The translations under genes and the position numbers were made by a program. Shown here piece by piece: positions 1 through 6,923 of a DNA stretch of 11,081 nt. Where the stretch lies: positions 1 to 11,081 of the forward strand of contig CAKTYF010000064.1 of assembly GCA_934631995.1 (NCBI GenBank), read 5' to 3'. The notes beneath the pieces were generated by a model. That model was given only the letters and a program-made list of their open reading frames with translations. It did no database searches and was not told the origin of the DNA. Source of the stretch: an uncultured Eggerthellaceae bacterium (GTDB lineage: Bacteria > Actinomycetota > Coriobacteriia > Coriobacteriales > Eggerthellaceae). Position 1 is the stretch's first letter, and each line of letters starts with the position of its first letter.

Positions 1-721
1 CCACGAGATAGCTCATGGGGATGCCCGGTAGCGCCATTGATACCGAAATCGAACGGATGATGATCAGATTCTTGTATTGCTGCGTAAGCGAGGTGTAGCT
101 TTCGCCTGCAAGCGTGAGCTCAATGGAGCTTTCGTCCACAATGACCCACGAGCACGTTTCCAGATAGCTGATGAGCGTCGATTTATGTAGCAAGCGGCTG
201 GTGGGATAGCTGGGGTTGCCTAAAAGCGCGGCATCGAACGTAATGCCTTGCGCCCTGCTCAGCGATGGCTCGGGTGCCAAAAAGCCCGCGCGGCCCGCGA
301 TATCCACCACGGTGTGCCCCGCGTTTCCAATTGCAAGCGCATAGCCAACTTCGCTCGGTGTGGTAATACCCACCGAACAGGGCTGATATGTTTGCGCAAC
401 GGCGCGAATAAGGTCTTTCGTGGATGAACCAATGATGAATGATCCCGTGGGAAGGTTGTGGAACGTGCTTAAGCTGCTTTTCAGGGAATACCCTTCGCGA
501 TCAGCCGCAAAATTTGCAGCACCGCAGGTGAGTGCTTGATTCATGGCGTCGATAAGGGGCGTGGGCGTGCCAAGCGGATTCGAGATGCTCGAATGATCCG
601 TAAACGTCGCGCACGTGCGCATTTCATAAGGGGGCATCAGCGAAAGAGCAGGAAGGGGCGTGACCAGGTTGCGCACGGGAAGCGTATCGGCTTCAAGCGT
701 GGTTTGAGTCGTGTTTGCCAT
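1..721 (-). CDS. CobD/HisC-type PLP-fold aminotransferase-like protein, catalytic lysine missing (3' partial)
   Basis: About 240 residues are visible and the C-terminus lies outside the window; family members are usually about 350 residues. Fold-type I aminotransferase landmarks appear in order: NPLG near residue 50, a GSSTKDLI segment matching the PLP-phosphate loop, GNPSYPTS at 168-175 (family GNPNNPTG) and IVDESSIEL around D196 (the aspartate that contacts the pyridine nitrogen). RSISVSMALPGIPMSY follows, corresponding to the RSxTKxxALPGLRLGY block of threonine-phosphate decarboxylase (CobD) and histidinol-phosphate aminotransferase (HisC). In that block the Schiff-base lysine is V227 and the phosphate-binding arginine is P235. 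It is therefore unlikely to be an ordinary aminotransferase or decarboxylase, and its role is unknown. ATG at 721 is chosen because AGGGG lies 8 bases upstream; an in-frame ATG at 730 has no spacing for a ribosome site. It is divergent from dinB. Confidence 0.8.
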   Translation of the reverse strand, partial: MANTTQTTLEADTLPVRNLVTPLPALSLMPPYEMRTCATFTDHSSISNPLGTPTPLIDAMNQALTCGAANFAADREGYSLKSSLSTFHNLPTGSFIIGSSTKDLIRAVAQTYQPCSVGITTPSEVGYALAIGNAGHTVVDIAGRAGFLAPEPSLSRAQGITFDAALLGNPSYPTSRLLHKSTLISYLETCSWVIVDESSIELTLAGESYTSLTQQYKNLIIIRSISVSMALPGIPMSYLV

Positions 722-782
722 TGGTGTCATCCCCTGTCAGGTTGGTGCCGTGCGTACTTCGGTGCGTTGTAGCTCAAGCAAG

Positions 783-813
783 ATTATTGCTGTGCTGCTT
801 TCTGCGTTGTCAG
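783..813 (-). promoter_or_regulatory. Possible promoter of the PLP-fold gene
   Basis: Read on the minus strand, CTGACA (813-808) resembles a -35 box and AATAAT (788-783) resembles a -10 box. The 19-base spacer is longer than ideal, so this is a weak prediction. The 5' untranslated leader would be about 55 bases. Confidence 0.3.
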
Positions 814-853
814 CGTTTTAGCGTTTTCGGCGTAGGAAGCGCAATCTTTGCAA

Positions 854-878
854 GGTGAGTTTTACGCATGTGCTCACC
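854..878. promoter_or_regulatory. Dyad GGTGAG-N13-CTCACC upstream of dinB
   Basis: Two perfect 6-base arms (854-859 and 873-878) are separated by 13 bases, a spacing suited to a dimeric DNA-binding protein on one face of the helix. It overlaps a possible dinB -35 (TTTACG, 861-866) and lies just before a possible -10 (TAAACT, 883-888). It does not match the known LexA consensus of Bacillus or actinobacteria, so any SOS role is only inference. It could also fold as a hairpin in RNA. Confidence 0.3.
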
Positions 879-899
879 ATGATAAACTGTTTTTCATGA
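868..899 (+). other. Two stacked mini-ORFs feeding the dinB start
   Basis: ATG at 868 opens a four-codon frame (MCSP) ending TGA 880-882. Its stop overlaps, as ATGA, a second ATG at 879 that opens a six-codon frame (MINCFS) ending TGA 897-899. That stop in turn overlaps, as ATGA, the dinB ATG at 896. The first mini-ORF has a ribosome site (AAGGTGAG, 852-859), while the dinB ATG has none. This could couple dinB translation to upstream initiation. It is a reading of the sequence only; chance overlap in such short frames is possible. Confidence 0.35.
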
Positions 900-2260
900 T
901 TACTGCTGATGAAACATGGATTAAATCCTCGCTCGACCACAAATGGGAAGGGAAAGCCATCCTCCTGGTTGATCTTGACGCGTTTTTTGCCTCGGTGGAG
1001 CAGCTTGACCACCCCGAATGGCGCGGGAAACCGGTTATTGTGGGTAGTCCTTCGTCGATGCGCGGCGTGGTGTCAACGGCATCGTACGAAGCGCGTACGT
1101 ACGGCGTGCGGAGCGCCATGGCATCATCGGTGGCGGAGCGTCTTTGCCCTGAAGGCATTTGGATTATGCCGCGCATGGGGCGCTACAAGGAGCCGTCTGA
1201 CCAGGTTATGGGCTTCTTGCATGACGAAACGCCGTATGTTCAGCAAGTAAGCATCGATGAAGCGTTTCTGGATGTAACGCCTTCGCGTGTGAATACTGAG
1301 CATCCTGTTTCGGTGGCGCGACGCATTCAGGCGCGCGTGGCTGAGTTGGGAATTAGTTGCTCTATTGGCGTTGCTGCCTCGAAAACGGTGGCAAAAATAG
1401 CTTCTGAGCAGGGAAAACCGAAAGGCTTGACGGTGGTTTACCCTGGCACGGAGGCGCAGTTTCTACAGGATTTATCCGTGCGCGAAATGAGCGGCATTGG
1501 TGCGGCGTCCGTTGAAGCGCTGCATCGGTACGGCGTGAAGACGCTCGGTCAGCTGTCATGCGCCGATGCTGCCATTCTGAAAAAGGTATTTGGCAAGAAC
1601 GCTGAAACATTCCGTTTGCGCGCATTGGGACAGGAAGAATCCGAAATCGAAGTGACGCGCGCGGTGAAGTCGGTTTCGCATGAGACAAGCTTTCCGCAAG
1701 ATATATCTACTGAAAAGGAGCTGCATGATGCGTTGTTCGCGCTGTCCGAGAAAGTAGGCAAGCGGCTGCGTAAGAAGAACCTAATGGGCGCCACGGTCAC
1801 GGTGAAAGTTCGATTTGCAAACCGAAAAATACACACTGCACAGGAAAAGCTTGAGCTTCCCACCAACAACGAACTTGTGTTTTGGCCTCATGCTGTCTCG
1901 CTTCTGAAAACGCTCTGGGCGCCAGGCACTCCCGTACGGCTTATTGGTGTTTCAATGAGTGGTCTGCAAGAGCTTGAGCAGGGAGAAGACGTTCCTTTTG
2001 CGGTAGACAATCCGCAGGGGTCGCTCTTCGACGATGTTGCGCTTTTCCCGGAAGACACGCGTTCGTGTGGTGATTCGGATGCGTGTGGTAGCAGCGGTAG
2101 GGACCGCTTGACTGCGAGTGACGATATGCCACCAGCGCTTTCTGCGCAGAAGCGCAAAAAACTGCAAAGTTTAGCGAATCTGTCTGACCAGGTAAACGGA
2201 AAATTCGGCGACGGTGCGCTGCAATATGGCCGCACGAAACGCCATGACGAAATCCCTTAA
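896..2260 (+). CDS. dinB: DNA polymerase IV (Y-family translesion polymerase)
   Basis: Error-prone Y-family polymerase that copies past damaged bases. From ATG 896 it has 454 residues. The palm carries the metal-binding aspartate in LLVDLDAFF (D26) and the SIDEAF pair D121-E122. Fingers and thumb segments follow, for example SIGVAASKTVAKIASEQGKP and an HhH-like MSGIGAASVEAL. A little-finger domain lies around 240-350. QGSLF at 374-378 fits the QxxLF-type clamp-binding motif. About 76 residues follow it: an acidic and serine-rich linker, then a basic tail ending in an NGKFGDGALQYGRT-type segment. The start is uncertain. An in-frame TTG at 848 has an AGGAAG ribosome site and would add 16 residues without family similarity. 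ATG 896 lacks a Shine-Dalgarno sequence but fits a leaderless start or coupling to the mini-ORFs. It is divergent from the PLP-fold gene and converges on degV. Confidence 0.95.
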   Translation: MITADETWIKSSLDHKWEGKAILLVDLDAFFASVEQLDHPEWRGKPVIVGSPSSMRGVVSTASYEARTYGVRSAMASSVAERLCPEGIWIMPRMGRYKEPSDQVMGFLHDETPYVQQVSIDEAFLDVTPSRVNTEHPVSVARRIQARVAELGISCSIGVAASKTVAKIASEQGKPKGLTVVYPGTEAQFLQDLSVREMSGIGAASVEALHRYGVKTLGQLSCADAAILKKVFGKNAETFRLRALGQEESEIEVTRAVKSVSHETSFPQDISTEKELHDALFALSEKVGKRLRKKNLMGATVTVKVRFANRKIHTAQEKLELPTNNELVFWPHAVSLLKTLWAPGTPVRLIGVSMSGLQELEQGEDVPFAVDNPQGSLFDDVALFPEDTRSCGDSDACGSSGRDRLTASDDMPPALSAQKRKKLQSLANLSDQVNGKFGDGALQYGRTKRHDEIP

Positions 2261-2271
2261 GGGACAGGGGG

Positions 2272-2313
2272 CAAAAACGAAAATGCCCCTTGGCTGCGAA
2301 TGAACCAAGGGGC
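2272..2313 (-). terminator. Rho-independent terminator between dinB and degV
   Basis: A perfect 9-bp stem, GCCCCTTGG (2285-2293) with CCAAGGGGC (2305-2313), encloses an 11-base loop. On the minus strand it is followed by ATTTTCGTTTTTG, a U-rich tail, so it best terminates degV. In the plus direction the tail is GTGTGTTTGG, weaker, but the stem may also help end dinB. Just upstream, CCCTTAAGGG (2254-2263) is a palindrome across the dinB stop codon. Confidence 0.85.
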
Positions 2314-2353
2314 GTGTGTTTGGATGCTTCAGAAGCGCTCGGCAACGTAACGG

Positions 2354-3235
2354 CTAGGCGCGCGGCTTGCACGGATAGCAAACAACAACCAAGCCAGGGC
2401 CAGTGTGCGAGCCGATGACCGGATCAAGAAGCTCCACCATAAAGTTCTTGACGCCAAATTTCTCGGCGATTTCGTTACGTACCCATTCGGTATCTTCTGC
2501 GCAGTCGCCATGCTCGATGCACACCACGTAGTCGTCGTTGATTTCGCTGTGAGTTTCTTCGAAATGCTTTACGAGTGCTTGCAAGCTCTTTTTGCGTCCG
2601 CGAACTTTCTCGATGGGGGTCAGTACGCCATCGGTCCCGACCGTCATAACGGGCTTGACGTTGAGCACGGTGCCAACCGTCGCGCTTGTTTTGGAAACGC
2701 GACCGCCGCGCAGCAAGTATTTTAGATCCTCTACGGTAAACCAATGGTCAACGCAGAGCTTGTTGTCGTTTACCCACTGCGCCACTTCTTCAATGCTGGC
2801 GCCTTTTTGCTTCATGCGCGAAGCGTAGTACACCAAAAGACCCTCGGCGCCCACGGCAGCAAGCGTGTCGATGTGGATAAGTTTCCGGGCGGGGTATTCT
2901 TCGGCCAAGCGATCCATGATTGCGCTTACCGCTTCGCAGGTGCCCGAAAGAGCGCTGTCGAAACCGATGTAAATCAGGTCGTTTCCTTCTTCGAGTAGTT
3001 TTACGAGCGTATCGTGCGAGTCGGACTGGTTGGGCAGCGAAGTAGTGTATACCACGCCGTTGCGCATGTTGTTGTAGAAAGCAACCAGGTCAAAATTTTC
3101 GTCAAATACGTTAATGGGGGTCTGGATGCCCGTGGCCGTATCCATGTAGGACAGCGGAAGAATGGTCAAGTCGAATTCTTTGATGAGCTCAAGAGGCAGC
3201 GTAGCGCTTGAGTCGGTCACAATTTTATATGTCAC
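2354..3235 (-). CDS. DegV/FakB family fatty-acid-binding protein
   Basis: A 293-residue cytoplasmic DegV-fold protein, full length for the family. Characterised relatives (FakB) bind a free fatty acid and present it to the kinase FakA for phosphorylation, feeding exogenous fatty acids into phospholipid synthesis. Visible landmarks are IVTDSSATLP at the N-terminus, TTSLPN (64-69) and SALSGT (94-99), which hold the Thr/Ser residues that contact the carboxylate. FTVEDLKYLLRGGRVSK is in the middle and DPVIGSHTGPG is near the C-terminus. The start is GTG, supported by GAAGGAA about 6 bases upstream. No fakA is in the window, so its kinase partner must lie elsewhere. It is transcribed alone, away from ileS, with its own promoter and terminator. 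Ligand specificity cannot be read from the sequence. Confidence 0.93.
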   Translation of the reverse strand: MTYKIVTDSSATLPLELIKEFDLTILPLSYMDTATGIQTPINVFDENFDLVAFYNNMRNGVVYTTSLPNQSDSHDTLVKLLEEGNDLIYIGFDSALSGTCEAVSAIMDRLAEEYPARKLIHIDTLAAVGAEGLLVYYASRMKQKGASIEEVAQWVNDNKLCVDHWFTVEDLKYLLRGGRVSKTSATVGTVLNVKPVMTVGTDGVLTPIEKVRGRKKSLQALVKHFEETHSEINDDYVVCIEHGDCAEDTEWVRNEIAEKFGVKNFMVELLDPVIGSHTGPGLVVVCYPCKPRA

Positions 3236-3256
3236 GGTAATTCCTTCGTATCGAAA

Positions 3257-3283
3257 TGTTACACAAACGGCTACATTGTAACA
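3257..3283. promoter_or_regulatory. Operator-like inverted repeat TGTTACA-N13-TGTAACA
   Basis: Perfect 7-base arms at 3257-3263 and 3277-3283 are repeated 20 bases apart, about two helical turns. The right arm coincides with the degV -10 element and the left arm falls just past the predicted start site, so a bound dimer would block initiation. The regulator is unknown; a repressor responding to fatty acids would suit the gene but is inference. Confidence 0.45.
3275..3283 (-). promoter_or_regulatory. Extended -10 promoter element of degV
   Basis: On the minus strand TGTTACAAT matches an extended -10 element (TGn followed by TACAAT, 5 of 6 to consensus). No good -35 is seen 16-18 bases upstream, which fits extended -10 promoters. 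Transcription would start near 3268 and give a leader of about 30 bases before the GTG. Confidence 0.55.
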
Positions 3284-3390
3284 AGTATTTCCCGAAATCG
3301 TGAGATATGTATAGTTTCAACAAACAAATCTTTCATCTGACCTTGCAAAGTCCTTGTTAGGCGTGGCAAAAAAGCCGACTACCCGGCAGC

Positions 3391-3418
3391 TTCACCTTCC
3401 TATGTGATAAGTTACAAT
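3391..3418 (+). promoter_or_regulatory. Candidate ileS operon promoter P1
   Basis: TTCACC (3391-3396) and TACAAT (3413-3418) are separated by 16 bases and match the sigma-70 consensus at 4 and 5 of 6 positions. Transcription would start near 3425, giving a leader of about 75 bases. Confidence 0.4.
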
Positions 3419-3447
3419 TCTTTTTATCGGAGTGTTGCATTTTCCCC

Positions 3448-3453
3448 TATAAT
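3448..3453 (+). promoter_or_regulatory. Candidate ileS promoter P2 (-10 TATAAT)
   Basis: A perfect TATAAT lies 47 bases before the ileS ATG and would start RNA near 3460. No convincing -35 is found at 16-18 bases upstream (the region reads TTATCGG), so it may need an activator, or P1 may be the real promoter. Confidence 0.4.
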
Positions 3454-3499
3454 TGCAAGGATTGTGTCTAGATAGTCCGCGAAAAGGGGATTGAACCAT

Positions 3500-6352
3500 A
3501 TGGCAAGTTACAAGAAGACCATGAATATGTTCCAGGCCTCGTTCCCAATGAAGGCCGATTTGCCCATCAACGAGCCGAAACGCTTGCAGAAATGGGAAGA
3601 TATGGAGTTGTATTGGAAGGTGCTCGAGAAGAATAAGGACGGTAAGCCGTTCGTTCTTCATGATGGCCCTCCGTATGCAAACGGTCCGATTCACGTGGGA
3701 CATGCGTTCAACAAGATCCTGAAAGACTTCGTTGTGAAGTCTCACGCGCAGCGTGGCTATTACACCCCGTACGTTCCCGGTTGGGACTGCCATGGTCAGC
3801 CTATCGAGCACATGGTGGAAACGACGCTCGGTAAAGAGAAGATGGCGCAGATCAGCCAGCCTGAGCTGCGTAAACTCTGCCATGACTGGGCTACGAAATA
3901 TGTGGGAATCCAGCGTGATGGCTTTAAGCGTTTGGGCGTGAATGCCGACTGGGAGCATCCGTACCTGACGTATCATCACAATTTTGAGACGGCTGACGTT
4001 GAGATTTTCAAGGAGATGTACCTGAACGGCAGCGTGTATCGTGGTCGCAAGCCCATCCATTGGTGCTCGAACTGCCACACCGCGCTTGCTGAAGCGGAAA
4101 TCGAATACGGCGACGAAGTGTCTCCTTCTATTTATGTGAAGTTCTATTTCCAGGAAATGCCTGAAGCGTTCAAGGCGGCAGCTATTGCTGCAGGTCTGGG
4201 CGATGCTCCTAATGCCGTAGTGATTTGGACCACCACACCGTGGACGCTTCCTGCAAACCAGGCAGTCAGCTTGGCTCCGGATGCAACGTACGTTGTTGCT
4301 ATCGTAAACGGCGAGCTTCTGGTTATGGCAGAAGAGCTGGCTGAAGCTGTTATCACTGTTGCTGGCTGGGAAAACGTTGAGTTCCTGCAGGATGGCAGCG
4401 AAAAGCTCACGTTCCCGGGCACCGCGCTGAACGGTTGCGTTTACGTTCACCCGGTATGCGATGGCGAAACGGGCGTTATCATCTGCGGCAATCATGTCAC
4501 GCTGGATACTGGTACCGGCGCTGTTCACACTGCTCCCGGTCATGGCGTTGACGACTACAAGGTATGCCAGTTCAACGGCATCAAAGACATCAAGATGCCC
4601 GTTGATGACGAAGGCCGCTTCTATGCGGGCACCTGCCGTTGGGAAGGAATGACTACCGATGAGGCGAACCCCAAGATCATCGAATGGCTGAAAGAGCAAG
4701 GCTCGCTGGTTGCACATGTGGACATCAGCCACAGTTACCCGCATTGCTGGCGTTGCCACAAGCCGGTTATCTTCCGCGCCACTACGCAGTGGTTCGTTTC
4801 CATGGACGATACCGGTCTGCGCGATAAGGCGGTTGACGCCATCGAGAACCAGGTGACCTGGATTCCGGAATGGTCCCACAATCGTATTGGCGCCATGGTT
4901 TCTGAGCGCCCCGACTGGTGCATTTCGCGTCAGCGCAGCTGGGGTGTGCCTATTCCGGTGTTCTCGTGCGCGGATTGCGGCGAGATTGTTGCAAACGAGG
5001 AATCCTTCGATGCCGTTATCGATCTCTTCGATAAAGAAGGCGCCGATGCATGGTTCATTCGCAAGCCTTCTGAGTATCTGCCTGAAAGCGTTTGCTGTCC
5101 GAAGTGTGGAAGCCATAATCTGCAGCCCGAAAAGGACATTTTGGACGTGTGGTGGGAATCTGGCGTTTCTCACGTGGGCGTGCTCAAGCATCGTGCTAAC
5201 GAAGGTTTGACCTGGCCTGCCGATATGTATCTGGAAGGCTCTGATCAGCATCGCGGATGGTTCCAAAGCTCGCTTTTGACCAGCGTGGGCGCTTACGGTA
5301 AGCCGCCGTACAAGAGCGTTATGCACTGCGGCTTTGTGGTGGACGAAAACGGCGAGAAGATGTCGAAGTCCAAGGGTAATGGCGTTGATCCGGCCGATAT
5401 CTGCAACAAGTTTGGTGCTGACGTTTTACGTTTATGGGTTGCAAGCGTTGACTTCAGCCACGATGTGCGTTTGGGCGACAACATTATCAAGCAGGTTTCC
5501 GATGCGTATCGTAAGTTCCGCAACTCGCTGCGCTTCATGCTGAGCAACGTAGTTGATTTCGACGAAGCAAACGATGCCGTGACCAGCTGGGATGACCTTG
5601 ATCCCATCGACCAGTACATGATGGTCAAGACCGCCCGCTTGGTTGATGACGTTACCGCTGCTTACGACGAATATGCTTTCAACGGCGTGTATCGTTTGGC
5701 ATACGACTTCATCAACGACGTTTCCGCTGTTTACATGGATGTTATCAAGGATCGTCTGTATTCCGAGGCTCAAAACTCGGTGCGTCGTCGCGCTGCGCAG
5801 ACGGTTCTTATGAACGTTATTGAAGTGCTTGTCCGCATTCTTTCCCCGATTCTGACGTTTACCACCGATGAAGCATGGGAGAGCTATCCTGCCGCCGCTC
5901 TGGCGCGCGAAGGTCGCCCCGAAAGCGTTCAATTGGCTGGCTGGCCTACGCGCGAGGATTTCGTTCCTGCGCTGCCTGAAGATGCGCAGGCCTTCGCCGA
6001 CAAGTTCGAGAAGCTGTTCGAAGTGCGCGATGTGGTTACAAAGGAGCTTGAGAACGCGCGCGTTGCGAAGACTATCAACAAGAGCCAGGAAGCCGCCATT
6101 GCGATTACTGCTCCTGCCGAGGATTTCGAGCAGCTGAAGGCGTTCGATCAAGACGTGCTGACCGAGCTGTTCATTGTGTCGTCGGTGAGCTTTGAGCAGG
6201 GCGATGAGCTGGCTGTTACCGTGTCTGTTGCCCCGGGCGAGAAGTGCCCGCGCTGCTGGAACGTTACCGAGCTGGGTGGCAACAAGAAGTATCCGCACGT
6301 CTGCAAGCGTTGCGGTGACGTGCTCGAAGAGCTGGGATACGTCGAGGAATAG
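3500..6352 (+). CDS. ileS: Isoleucyl-tRNA synthetase
   Basis: Class I synthetase that charges tRNA-Ile in the cytoplasm and edits misactivated valine. It has 950 residues, close to the 938 of E. coli IleS. The nucleotide-binding HIGH motif is HVGH (65-68), after PPYANGPI. The CP1 editing domain begins around WTTTPWTLPAN (243-253). The catalytic loop is KMSKS (620-624) inside GEKMSKSKGNG. A C-terminal zinc finger has C916-P-R-C919 and C935-K-R-C938, as in bacterial-type (not eukaryotic-like) IleS; extra CxxC pairs lie in FSCADCGE and CCPKCG. ATG 3500 is chosen because MASYKKTMNM matches the E. coli N-terminus (MSDYKSTLNL) and AAGGGG lies 10 bases upstream; an in-frame TTG at 3491 sits only one base after that site. 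It is the first gene of the probable ileS-coaBC operon. Confidence 0.98.
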   Translation: MASYKKTMNMFQASFPMKADLPINEPKRLQKWEDMELYWKVLEKNKDGKPFVLHDGPPYANGPIHVGHAFNKILKDFVVKSHAQRGYYTPYVPGWDCHGQPIEHMVETTLGKEKMAQISQPELRKLCHDWATKYVGIQRDGFKRLGVNADWEHPYLTYHHNFETADVEIFKEMYLNGSVYRGRKPIHWCSNCHTALAEAEIEYGDEVSPSIYVKFYFQEMPEAFKAAAIAAGLGDAPNAVVIWTTTPWTLPANQAVSLAPDATYVVAIVNGELLVMAEELAEAVITVAGWENVEFLQDGSEKLTFPGTALNGCVYVHPVCDGETGVIICGNHVTLDTGTGAVHTAPGHGVDDYKVCQFNGIKDIKMPVDDEGRFYAGTCRWEGMTTDEANPKIIEWLKEQGSLVAHVDISHSYPHCWRCHKPVIFRATTQWFVSMDDTGLRDKAVDAIENQVTWIPEWSHNRIGAMVSERPDWCISRQRSWGVPIPVFSCADCGEIVANEESFDAVIDLFDKEGADAWFIRKPSEYLPESVCCPKCGSHNLQPEKDILDVWWESGVSHVGVLKHRANEGLTWPADMYLEGSDQHRGWFQSSLLTSVGAYGKPPYKSVMHCGFVVDENGEKMSKSKGNGVDPADICNKFGADVLRLWVASVDFSHDVRLGDNIIKQVSDAYRKFRNSLRFMLSNVVDFDEANDAVTSWDDLDPIDQYMMVKTARLVDDVTAAYDEYAFNGVYRLAYDFINDVSAVYMDVIKDRLYSEAQNSVRRRAAQTVLMNVIEVLVRILSPILTFTTDEAWESYPAAALAREGRPESVQLAGWPTREDFVPALPEDAQAFADKFEKLFEVRDVVTKELENARVAKTINKSQEAAIAITAPAEDFEQLKAFDQDVLTELFIVSSVSFEQGDELAVTVSVAPGEKCPRCWNVTELGGNKKYPHVCKRCGDVLEELGYVEE

Positions 6353-6362
6353 GCGGTTGCTC

Positions 6363-6923
6363 TTGAGTTCTTCTAATACGAACAAAAAAGAGTCTCAGCT
6401 GCTTGCTGCAATCAAGAGTCGTCGCGCTGCGGCGGCTCTGTTTGCTTGTGTTGCGCTTGCGTGGCTTGTTTTCGATATTGCCACGAAAGCGTATTTCAAC
6501 AGCGGTGCGTTTTCCGTGGGCCAGCACATTGCGGGTCCGTTTCTTGGTCTATTCGAGTTCCTGCTTGTGCATAACACGGGTGCTGCCTGGGGAATGTTTG
6601 GCAATGCGACGTTTGCCCTGGGCATTTTCTCGGTGCTGATGTGCGTTGCTATTGCCGTATTGTTTGCGTATTTGAGCAAAGACATTTCTGTTCCCGAGAC
6701 GATTGGCATTGCTTTAGTTTTTTCAGGCGGCGTTGGAAACGCTATTGACCGCTTTACGCTGGGCTACGTTGTTGATTTCATCAATCTGAGCTTTATGGAT
6801 TTCCCCGTATTCAATATTGCCGATATTGGCGTGACCTGCGGTATTGTGATATTCCTCCTGTTTTTCTTCCTGCATGGGCGCGCCGATGAAGCGGCAAGTA
6901 AAGAAGGCGATACCCATGAGTAA
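6363..6923 (+). CDS. lspA: Lipoprotein signal peptidase (signal peptidase II)
   Basis: Membrane aspartyl protease that removes the signal peptide from lipid-modified prolipoproteins. It has 186 residues. Family motifs are DIATK at the end of the first membrane segment, HNTGAAWGMF, GNAIDR with catalytic D129, and FNIADI with catalytic D154. About four hydrophobic segments are visible, ending in IVIFLLFFFL and a polar charged tail. The start is probably TTG 6363, with AGGCGG 6 bases upstream, 10 bases after the ileS stop; TTG 6357 is an alternative. The frame stays open far back into ileS, but that part shows no lspA similarity. The stop overlaps the next gene's start by 8 bases, implying translational coupling. 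Confidence 0.95.
   Translation: MSSSNTNKKESQLLAAIKSRRAAAALFACVALAWLVFDIATKAYFNSGAFSVGQHIAGPFLGLFEFLLVHNTGAAWGMFGNATFALGIFSVLMCVAIAVLFAYLSKDISVPETIGIALVFSGGVGNAIDRFTLGYVVDFINLSFMDFPVFNIADIGVTCGIVIFLLFFFLHGRADEAASKEGDTHE

Noticed and set aside
536..772. Plus-strand 78-codon frame, very rich in Arg/Lys/His
   Set aside because: It lies opposite the start of the PLP-fold gene, and its composition is typical of an antisense shadow.
848..895. TTG start adding 16 residues to DinB
   Set aside because: It has a fair ribosome site, but the added residues show no Y-family similarity; kept only as an alternative.
3371..3388. GCCG-loop-CGGC hairpin next to an A-tract, resembling a minus-strand terminator
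   Set aside because: The stem is only 4 bp and does not extend; no upstream minus-strand gene needs terminating there.
3236..3499. T-box riboswitch expected for some actinobacterial ileS genes
   Set aside because: No TGGNACCGCG-like T-box sequence or specifier stem was found, and the leader from either candidate promoter is too short.
3392..5326. Long 644-residue open frame antisense to ileS
   Set aside because: It mirrors ileS codon structure, has no recognisable domain or ribosome site, and ileS is certain on the other strand.
6192..6362. In-frame extension of lspA back into ileS, as a fusion or longer protein
   Set aside because: The extension lacks lspA similarity, overlaps the conserved IleS zinc finger, and a ribosome site sits just before TTG 6363.
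5432..6385. 317-residue open frame antisense to the 3' end of ileS
   Set aside because: Same reason: it is a shadow of a strongly biased coding frame, with no domain visible.
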